NCBI GenBank assembly: GCA_016210295.1
Contig: JACQUM010000113.1
Location: 1 to 11,184 of the forward strand
Source of the DNA: Chloroflexota bacterium
Lineage (GTDB): Bacteria > Chloroflexota > Dehalococcoidia > UBA6926 > JACQUM01
Direction of reading: 5' to 3'
Length of the DNA: 11,184 bases
Part shown: positions 6,240 to 11,184 of the stretch, piece by piece
Layout: every line of letters starts with the position of its first letter
Position numbering within the stretch: position 1 is the stretch's first letter
Notes under the pieces: generated by a model
The model's database searches: none
Seen by the model: only the letters and a program-made list of their open reading frames with translations
Told to the model about the DNA's origin: nothing
Program-made: the position numbers and the translations under genes

Positions 6240-7199
6240 CTATCTGAGCACCTTCAACAGCGCCTCCTCCAGTTCCTGGTAGGTGGCGAAGGCCTCGAAC
6301 CTGGCGGCGATGACGCCGTCCCGGTCTATGACGAATGTCCACTCGATGCTGGGCAGGTTCCACTCCACCGCTGTGGGGGAGAGCCGCACCTTGGAAAGGT
6401 CCCCCTTGATCTCCGTGGGGTTGTCGTACACGTCCACGTGGATGAAGTTGGCCCGTCCCTTGTAGGCGTTCTTCAGGTCTCGTAGCACCTCGTCCTCCGG
6501 GCCGCAGACGGCGTTGGTGCAGTAGGCGGGGCTGGTCATGACCACCACCGTGGGCTTGCCGCTCCCCACCGCCTCGGCGACGGTCATCTGGTAGAGGTCG
6601 AGGTCGATGAGGGAGCCGGTGGTCAGATCCTTCGGGCTGGCCACGTCTTGGACCGTCTTGCTCTTGCTTGGCGGCGCCTTCGCCCCGACGGGGGGTGTGG
6701 CCGGAACCCGCTTGACCTCGAAGAGGAGCTGGGCGCCTCGCTGAGCGCCGTCGGCGTCCTTGAAGCGGATGTCCAGCCCCCACCACCCCGGCTGGTCGAA
6801 GGACATCTGCGTCGTGTACATCCCCCGGGTGCCGTAGGGCCAGAGACGGAAGGTGGCGGTGACGGTCTCCCTGGTCTCGCCCTGGGAGTCCTTCGTGGGG
6901 TAGTACTGCGAAGAGACCGTCGCCTCCGGTATGGTGACCAGCGCCTGGGCCGTCTGGAGGACGAACCCGACCCGGTTGGGGCCGACAGCGAGGTCCGAGG
7001 TGCCGAGGATGGCCTTGATCCCTGTCGGCGAGACGGGGCCTGTCACTAGGGGGACCTCATGGAGAGGCCGGCTAGTTGGGGTAGCAGTCGGTGTCGGGCT
7101 CGTCTGGATGCACGCGGCCACGGCGAGGAGAAGGGCCGCGGCTACGGTGACGAGCAGAGCTCTGTCACCCTGAATGGAGCGAAGGGTCTCGGGGCCCAT
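6240..7199 (-). CDS. Thioredoxin-fold lipoprotein with C-x4-C motif
   Basis: A 319-residue predicted exported lipoprotein. The hydrophobic signal (residues 14-29) ends in LAVAAC, making C30 the lipidated cysteine, followed by a Pro/Thr-rich spacer to about 50. Residues about 50-165 form a beta-rich region (TVTATFRLWPYGTRGMY..., QPGWWGLDIRF) of immunoglobulin-like character. Residues about 190-319 look like a thioredoxin fold: GKPTVVVMTSPAYC at the active-site strand, then VDVYDNP, and NLPSIEWTFVIDRDGVI near the usual cis-Pro. The two cysteines are C227 and C232 (CTNAVC), spaced C-x4-C instead of CxxC. The ATG at 7199 lacks a nearby strong ribosome site (GGAAGG is about 14 bases up), and its first codons overlap a REP-like motif. 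It lies 26 bases after the TlpA/DipZ-like gene and 15 before the ChrB-domain gene. Its partner is unknown; it may receive electrons from its neighbour. Confidence 0.85.
   Translation of the reverse strand: MGPETLRSIQGDRALLVTVAAALLLAVAACIQTSPTPTATPTSRPLHEVPLVTGPVSPTGIKAILGTSDLAVGPNRVGFVLQTAQALVTIPEATVSSQYYPTKDSQGETRETVTATFRLWPYGTRGMYTTQMSFDQPGWWGLDIRFKDADGAQRGAQLLFEVKRVPATPPVGAKAPPSKSKTVQDVASPKDLTTGSLIDLDLYQMTVAEAVGSGKPTVVVMTSPAYCTNAVCGPEDEVLRDLKNAYKGRANFIHVDVYDNPTEIKGDLSKVRLSPTAVEWNLPSIEWTFVIDRDGVIAARFEAFATYQELEEALLKVLR
7164..7195. repeat. REP-like motif overlapping a lipoprotein start
   Basis: The plus-strand segment reads tgtcaccctgaatggagcg then aagggtctcgggg. It is a variant of the widespread intergenic motif of the type GTCACCCTGAGCG-AGCGAAGGGTCTC that I recall from many bacterial genomes, with ACCCT/AGGGT inverted ends. 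It overlaps residues 2-12 of the lipoprotein at 6240-7199. Recognition is from memory. Confidence 0.5.
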
Positions 7200-7225
7200 G
7201 AGAGGTGCGTTGCCTTCCGGGCGAG

Positions 7226-8338
7226 TCAGGGCCCGAAGGTGAACGTGCTGAGGACGAAGGACTGGGACCCGGGGTGCAGCCGCAGCTCGTGGAACCCGAT
7301 CGCCTCCCCCGCGACCACCTCGTACATACGCGGCGCGTCCACTACCAGATAGCTCTTCCCCTCTTCGAGCACCACGTCGGCTCCCTTGATCGTCGCCGTC
7401 AGGGGCTTCCCGTCCACGGTCACCAGGACTCGGAAAGACCCCTCGCCCAGATTGTTGATGGTGGCGTACACCACCCGAGCGGTGTACGGTAGGGCGAGGT
7501 ACTCGGTGTAGGTCTCCGTGGGCCCGGCATACCGGGCGCCGTCCGCGAGGCTTTCCCAGGTCCCCTGAAGGTAGAAGAAGCCCTCCCGCCGCTTGCCGGG
7601 GTCTGTATAGGCCGCGACGCTTCTCTGGAAACTCTCCTCGTTGCCGAAGAACTGGGAGGCGAAGAAGTTGTAGCCGGCGTAAGTCTCCTCCGTGAGCTTG
7701 TCATAGGGCCCGAAGTCGGGCTCAGGAAGGCCGCTGGGCTTGTCCTGGGGCGGGCGCCCGATCTCGGTGAGGAGCTCGCGGATCTTCTCCTCCGTCTGGG
7801 GGTACTCGCCCTCTCCGATGACGCGGTAGCGCTCGGTGCCGTCCGGGCCGATGAGGACTTTGGTCGGCCACGCTCGGACCCGGTAGTAGGTCCAGGTCTT
7901 CTTCCCGTTGTCCAGGGCCACGGGCCAGGTGACGCCCAGGTCCTTCACCGCCCTTTGGACGTTTCCCAGGTCCTTCTCGAACTCGAACTCCGGCGTGTGG
8001 ACCCCGATCATGACGAGGCCGTCGTCCCTGTACCGCTCGTACCAGGCCTTCAGGTGCGGGAGGGTGCGGAGGCAGTTGATGCAGGTGTAGGTCCAGAAAT
8101 CCAGGAGGACGACCTTTCCCCGAAGCTCACTGATGCGCAGGGGTTCGGAGTTGATCCAGGCGTCGGGGTCCTGGAGCTCCGGCACAGGAGAGCCGGACTG
8201 GCCCGTGGGGCGCGAGGTGGGGGTGGATGTCTCGCCCGTGGGAGTGGTTGCCGGTGCGCCGCATGCGGCGATGAGGAGGGCCACAATCAGGCCCACGGAG
8301 AGCAGGGTTCGAGGCGATGCTAGTCTCCCTCCAACCAC
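7226..8338 (-). CDS. TlpA/DipZ-like thioredoxin lipoprotein
   Basis: A 370-residue exported lipoprotein. The signal peptide (residues 11-25) ends LLIAAC with C26 as the lipidated cysteine, then a Thr/Pro/Ser-rich spacer to about 52. Residues about 58-200 are a TlpA-like thioredoxin domain with KVVLLDFWTYTCINCLRTLP (C86/C89, CxxC) and RAWPTKVLIGPDG around the cis-Pro. The C-terminal region to 370 resembles the beta-sandwich region of mycobacterial DipZ (GTWESLADGARY..., ATIKGADVVLEEGKSYLVVD). It likely reduces or shuffles extracytoplasmic disulfides. The longer open frame reaches 8602, but I choose GTG at 8338-8336: GGGAGG (8350-8345) sits 6 bases upstream and the signal peptide follows directly. 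This start overlaps the end of the moaD-moaE gene by 19 bases, indicating translational coupling. Confidence 0.87.
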   Translation of the reverse strand: MVGGRLASPRTLLSVGLIVALLIAACGAPATTPTGETSTPTSRPTGQSGSPVPELQDPDAWINSEPLRISELRGKVVLLDFWTYTCINCLRTLPHLKAWYERYRDDGLVMIGVHTPEFEFEKDLGNVQRAVKDLGVTWPVALDNGKKTWTYYRVRAWPTKVLIGPDGTERYRVIGEGEYPQTEEKIRELLTEIGRPPQDKPSGLPEPDFGPYDKLTEETYAGYNFFASQFFGNEESFQRSVAAYTDPGKRREGFFYLQGTWESLADGARYAGPTETYTEYLALPYTARVVYATINNLGEGSFRVLVTVDGKPLTATIKGADVVLEEGKSYLVVDAPRMYEVVAGEAIGFHELRLHPGSQSFVLSTFTFGP

Positions 8339-8988
8339 TGCTCCCCTCCCTTCCAGACCTCCTTCTTCCAGACGGGCACAAGCTCCTTGACCTTGTCCAC
8401 CATCTCCTGGCAGGCGGCGAAGCCCTCCCGACGGTGCGGGGACGCCACTGCCACCACCAGAGACGTCTCGCCGATCTCCAGTCGCCCGGTGCGGTGCCAG
8501 AGGGCCACGTCTACTGCGCCCCATCTCTCTCCCACCTCCTGCCCGATCCGCTGGAGCATCCGCTCCGCCATGGCCGGGTAGGCCTCGTATTCGAGGTACC
8601 ACACGGCTCTCCCCAGGTTGTTGTCTCGGACGACTCCCTCGAAGGTGACCACGGCGCCGTTAGCCGGTCTCTTGAGGCTGTCGGCGACGGCCCTGGGGTC
8701 TAGCGGCTCGGTGGTGATCCGGGCGGTGACGCGGAGGGAGATCGCCCCTCCGCTCACGGGCGGGATCAGGGCGACCTCGTCTGTCGGGGCCAAGGGGCGC
8801 GAGCGATCGGCGTACTCCAAGTTCACGGCGATGAGCGCGGCCTGGCACCGTCCGCGGAGGGCTGGCAGCTTTTCCTCCAGGTCGCGGAGCAGGTCGGCGA
8901 CGGTGGCATCCCCGGGGACCTCTACCTCTACCTCCTGTTGTCCCGCCTTCTCCCGATAGAGGGCGAACAACTGGACCCGGACCTTCAT
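8320..8988 (-). CDS. moaDE: Fused molybdopterin synthase MoaD-MoaE
   Basis: A 222-residue fusion of both subunits of molybdopterin synthase, which puts two sulfurs into precursor Z (cPMP) during molybdenum-cofactor synthesis. Residues 1-81 are the ubiquitin-like MoaD part (MKVRVQLFALYREKAG... IPPVSGG). Residues 83-222 are MoaE: FEGVVRDNN with R121 matching the conserved substrate arginine, and VKELVPVWKKE, where K201 and K208 align with E. coli MoaE Lys119 and Lys126. The MoaD Gly-Gly is internal (G80-G81-A82), so a free thiocarboxylate would need cleavage, as known for mycobacterial MoaX. The start at 8988 is preferred over the longer frame to 9132 because MoaD begins there and GGAGG lies 3 bases upstream. 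It is the first gene of the minus-strand operon; no other moa genes are in the window. Confidence 0.94.
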   Translation of the reverse strand: MKVRVQLFALYREKAGQQEVEVEVPGDATVADLLRDLEEKLPALRGRCQAALIAVNLEYADRSRPLAPTDEVALIPPVSGGAISLRVTARITTEPLDPRAVADSLKRPANGAVVTFEGVVRDNNLGRAVWYLEYEAYPAMAERMLQRIGQEVGERWGAVDVALWHRTGRLEIGETSLVVAVASPHRREGFAACQEMVDKVKELVPVWKKEVWKGGEQWLEGD

Positions 8989-9019
8989 ACCCCTCCGCCT
9001 CGTAGCCAGTCTGCTTTCA

Positions 9020-9025
9020 ATTATA
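9020..9025 (-). promoter_or_regulatory. Perfect -10 box for the moaD-moaE operon
   Basis: TATAAT reads on the minus strand at 9025-9020. The expected transcript start, near 9013, gives a leader of about 25 bases to the ATG at 8988. No good -35 hexamer is found 16-18 bases upstream, so the site may need an activator. Confidence 0.45.
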
Positions 9026-9071
9026 GGACGCTTGCTTGTAAATAGGTCTGGTTCGTCGGCACCAGCACCTA

Positions 9072-9082
9072 AGGTCAGACCT
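9072..9082. promoter_or_regulatory. Palindrome AGGTC-A-GACCT in the divergent control region
   Basis: A perfect 5+1+5 palindrome lies between the two divergent promoters. AGGTCTG at 9044-9050 also forms a 7-bp inverted repeat with CAGACCT at 9076-9082. The placement would suit an operator for a dimeric regulator, but no regulator gene is nearby and an 11-base palindrome can occur by chance. The rest of the 8989-9225 gap shows nothing further apart from the listed promoters. Confidence 0.25.
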
Positions 9083-9133
9083 CGACGGGCTCGGACCTTT
9101 CGTTTCGCGCAGCCTCCGTACATTGGGCACATA

Positions 9134-9163
9134 TTGACATATATGCGCGTGCGCCTCTACACT
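9134..9163 (+). promoter_or_regulatory. Candidate promoter of the thioredoxin-fusion/UGSC operon
   Basis: A perfect TTGACA (9134-9139) is followed after 18 bases by TACACT (9158-9163, four of six matches to TATAAT). The predicted transcript start near 9170 gives a leader of about 55 bases to the ATG at 9226. Confidence 0.5.
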
Positions 9164-9225
9164 GAGCGCGAGCACGAAGCGATTCTGAAACGTCAACCGT
9201 TCATGGGACGAGTGGAGGGGCGAGG

Positions 9226-10842
9226 ATGACGACGAAGGGCGTGGTCAACAAGGAAAGTGGCTCGCCAGCCGCGCTGCCAGCCTTCACGCTGACCGATTCC
9301 AAAGGTCGATCTCGCCGTTTCCCCACAGGCCGCTTCGCTCTCCTCTGGTTCGTGAAGGAGGACTGCCCCACCTGCGGGCTGTCCATGCCTCTCGTCGAGG
9401 AGGCCCATCGCGCCTTTGGAGCGACCCTCGACGTTTGGGCCATTGGTCAGGAAGCGGCGGGGAACGCCGTCCTCGAAGAGCGGCACAGTCTGACCCTGCC
9501 GATGCTGGACGATACGGCCCTTCACGTGTCTTACGCCTATGACATCGAAGCCGTGCCTACCCTGGTCCTCGCCGACGGGGAGGGACACGAGCTTCGCCGG
9601 GTAGTGGGGTTTCTCAAGGAGACCTGGCAGGACTTCTACGTCGAGCTGGCCCGGCTCGCGTCGGCGCCTGTCCCGAAGGTCGATTGGACGGCGTACCCGG
9701 TCTACCGGCCGGGCTGCGGTTCGATGTCCGTGGAGCCCGGGATCGCAGAGCGCCTGGCCGCCGAGGCGGAAGGGAGTCCTCTGCGGGCGCGTCGCATCGA
9801 GGTGGCCCCTGGTGACGACCTCTTCGAGTTCATGTTCGACCAAGGCCTGACCGACGGGCTGCCGGTGGTGCCGCCGACGCCGGAGCGAGTGTTACGGATG
9901 CTGGGAGGCACGCGGCGGGACGCCCAAGAAGTGATAGCGATTGTCCCGCCCAACATGGCCCCGGCCACGGTGGAGAAGATAGCCATCAACGCCGTCATGG
10001 CGGGGTGCAAACCCGAATACCTCCCGGTGGTCATCGCGGCGCTGGAGGCGGTCTGCACCGAGGAGTTCAACATCCACGGGATCATGGCCACGACGATGGG
10101 CGCCTCCCCGGTCATGGTGGTGAACGGCCCCATCCGCCATCGGCTGGGAATGAACATGGGGGTGAGCGCCCTCGGCCAGGGCAATCGGGCCAACGCGGCC
10201 ATTGGGCGGGCGCTCCGGCTCGTCCTTCGGAACGTGGGCGGTGCGCGGCCCGGTGGCACCGAGCGTTCGACTCTCGGCACGCCGGCCAAATACACTCTGT
10301 CCTTCGCGGAGTGGGAGGAGCGCAGCCCCTGGGAGCCCCTGCATGTGGAGCGGGGATTTCGTCCTGAGGACAGCGTGGTCACCGTGTTCGGCCTCACCAG
10401 CGGCCCGCAATATATCACGGACCAGACATCCAGGACAGCCCGCGGCCTGGGGGGTAGCCTCGGCCTCGGCGTAGAGGCCGTCTTTCACCCTAAGTCCCAC
10501 GGTGCCGGGGATACTCTCCTCGTGGTATGTCCGGAGCACGTGGATACGCTGTGGCGGGACCGCTGGACGAAGGCCGACTTGCGCCGGCGTGTCCAGGAGA
10601 TCACGGCGCGACCGCTCCGCGACCTCCTGGCGAACGAAGAAAGCGGCGAAGGGGTCCCGCCGGGACGCTACGGGGCCAACGGGCCCACGGAGGAGGAGCT
10701 GAACCAGCGGATCCCCAAGTTCCGCGCTCCAGAGAGCCTTCATATAGTCGTGGCAGGTGGCGAAGCAGGGAAGTTCTCCGCTGTCTTTGGCGGCTGGGCC
10801 TCGACTCCCGTGAGTCGCAGGATAGAGGAGGAGGGAGCATGA
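9226..10842 (+). CDS. Thioredoxin domain fused to large conserved domain of unknown function (UGSC partner)
   Basis: A 538-residue protein with no signal peptide, so probably cytoplasmic. Residues about 15-147 are a thioredoxin/peroxiredoxin-like domain: FALLWFVKEDCPTCGLSMPL with the CxxC pair C47/C50, and EAVPTLVLADGEG with the cis-Pro at 111. A short bridge with RPGCGSM (C164) follows. Residues about 195-535 match a conserved family that I recognise by LTDGLPVVPPTPERV (208-222), ATVEKIAINAVMAGCKPEY (247-265), VVNGPIRHRLGMN (298-310), SPWEPLHVERGF and the closing VVAGGEAGKFSAVFGGW. Its reaction is unknown to me. C261 and C435 are further cysteines. GGAGG (9214-9218) sits 7 bases before the ATG. 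The stop TGA overlaps the ATG of the next gene (ATGA), so the two are translationally coupled; the thioredoxin domain may reduce the selenoprotein partner. Confidence 0.85.
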   Translation: MTTKGVVNKESGSPAALPAFTLTDSKGRSRRFPTGRFALLWFVKEDCPTCGLSMPLVEEAHRAFGATLDVWAIGQEAAGNAVLEERHSLTLPMLDDTALHVSYAYDIEAVPTLVLADGEGHELRRVVGFLKETWQDFYVELARLASAPVPKVDWTAYPVYRPGCGSMSVEPGIAERLAAEAEGSPLRARRIEVAPGDDLFEFMFDQGLTDGLPVVPPTPERVLRMLGGTRRDAQEVIAIVPPNMAPATVEKIAINAVMAGCKPEYLPVVIAALEAVCTEEFNIHGIMATTMGASPVMVVNGPIRHRLGMNMGVSALGQGNRANAAIGRALRLVLRNVGGARPGGTERSTLGTPAKYTLSFAEWEERSPWEPLHVERGFRPEDSVVTVFGLTSGPQYITDQTSRTARGLGGSLGLGVEAVFHPKSHGAGDTLLVVCPEHVDTLWRDRWTKADLRRRVQEITARPLRDLLANEESGEGVPPGRYGANGPTEEELNQRIPKFRAPESLHIVVAGGEAGKFSAVFGGWASTPVSRRIEEEGA

Positions 10843-11184
10843 CGCAGGTTATCCTTGACCCCACCGACGAGCGGGTGCCCATCCGGCGGCAGCTGGCTCC
10901 GCGCTCGAAGGCCATCGCCGGCAGGCTGGCGCTCTTAGACATCAGCAAGCCCCGCGGCGACGTCCTGATGGACCAGATCGCCGTCCGGCTGACCAGTCGG
11001 TATCCCGGCGTGAAGGTCAGCCGCTACCGGAAGCCGACCTTCGCCAAGCCCGCGCCGGAAGAGCTGCGCCGCAAGATCCTCGAGGAGTCCGACTTCGTTA
11101 TCGAAGCGTTGGCTGACTGAGGGTCCTGCACGACGTGCAGTGTGCACGACACAGTCTGGTTCGAGATCCAGGGGAAGCCCGCAG
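10839..11184 (+). CDS. UGSC-family selenoprotein (TGA read as selenocysteine; 3' end beyond window)
   Basis: The frame from ATG 10839 runs 93 codons to TGA at 11118-11120, directly followed in frame by G-S-C-T-T-C-S-V-H-D-T-V-W-F-E-I-Q-G-K-P and then A to the window edge. This is the UGSC motif and its known downstream pattern, so the TGA is read as selenocysteine 94, with C97 and C100 close by. Of the 21 codons after the TGA, 18 end in G or C, as expected for coding DNA here. The upstream part (MTQVILDPTDERVP..., LALLDISKPRGDVLMDQIA, ESDFVIEALAD) looks like a small alpha/beta domain. The start overlaps the preceding stop (ATGA), with GGAGG at 10827-10831, 7 bases upstream. The enzymatic role is unknown; U-x2-C and C-x2-C spacing suggests redox chemistry. 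No selenocysteine machinery genes are in the window. Confidence 0.92.
11134..11148 (+). promoter_or_regulatory. Candidate bacterial SECIS element
   Basis: CGTGCA (11134-11139) pairs perfectly with TGCACG (11143-11148) around the loop GTG. Counting the T of the TGA as +1, the loop G and U are at +23 and +24, the positions of the SelB-contacted G23 and U24 in the E. coli fdhF SECIS. A competing stem CTGCAC/GTGCAG (11126-11140) uses the 5' arm differently. The direct repeat TGCACGAC (11127-11134 and 11143-11150) creates this choice. Confidence 0.7.

Noticed and set aside
8339..8602. Longer N-terminus for the TlpA/DipZ-like lipoprotein
   Set aside because: It would overlap the MoaE coding sequence extensively and bury the signal peptide; GTG 8338 with GGGAGG fits the signal peptide exactly.
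9143..9229. 28-codon leader peptide overlapping the ATG at 9226 (ATGA)
   Set aside because: It has no ribosome site and its ATG lies inside the predicted promoter spacer; the ATGA overlap alone is weak evidence.
11118..11120. TGA as the true stop of a 93-residue protein
   Set aside because: The in-frame UGSC motif, continued coding bias and the SECIS-like hairpin right after it argue for selenocysteine.

Overview
The window is GC-rich and reads like a chromosome segment from an uncultured, probably Chloroflexota-type bacterium (Dehalococcoidia/SAR202-like). This guess rests on the gene mix: lipoprotein thioredoxins, a fused MoaD-MoaE, a fused class III CoA-transferase, a UGSC-type selenoprotein and G-rich intergenic hairpins. 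No marker gene fixes the phylum.

Layout. (1) Positions 1-662, minus strand: the N-terminal third of a MiaB-type tRNA methylthiotransferase (cut by the window edge), an intergenic stretch with three perfect hairpins in a row, and a complete tRNA-Ser(GCU) with its own promoter. (2) Positions 748-4701, plus strand: a promoter, a small two-helix membrane protein resembling general-stress proteins, an HpcH/HpaI-type aldolase, and an 817-residue fusion of two CaiB/BaiF CoA-transferase halves. Only the second half keeps the catalytic aspartate. (3) Positions 4760-5686, plus strand: a lower-GC gene encoding a zinc-ribbon / winged-helix-like / NDT-TIR-like protein, plausibly acquired and plausibly a defence or nucleotide-processing effector. 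It ends exactly on a leftover 3' fragment of a thioredoxin-lipoprotein gene. (4) Positions 5796-8988, minus strand: a tight four-gene operon, transcribed right to left, of moaD-moaE fusion, TlpA/DipZ-like lipoprotein, a second thioredoxin-fold lipoprotein with a C-x4-C motif, and a free-standing ChrB C-terminal domain. (5) Positions 9134-11184, plus strand: a divergently transcribed pair. First is a thioredoxin domain fused to a large conserved domain of unknown function. Overlapping it by ATGA is a UGSC-family selenoprotein whose apparent stop (TGA at 11118-11120) is best read as selenocysteine.

The highlight is the recoded TGA. Translation continues in frame as U-G-S-C-T-T-C to the window end, and a hairpin directly after the TGA puts G and U in its apical loop at +23/+24, matching the E. 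coli fdhF SECIS. A standard gene caller would stop at 93 residues and miss the active site. Together with the adjacent thioredoxin fusion and the divergent thioredoxin/molybdopterin operon, the right half is a redox-themed neighbourhood. The biochemical role of the UGSC pair is unknown. No CRISPR array, transposase or rRNA was seen, and no stretch above 300 bases lacks a gene.
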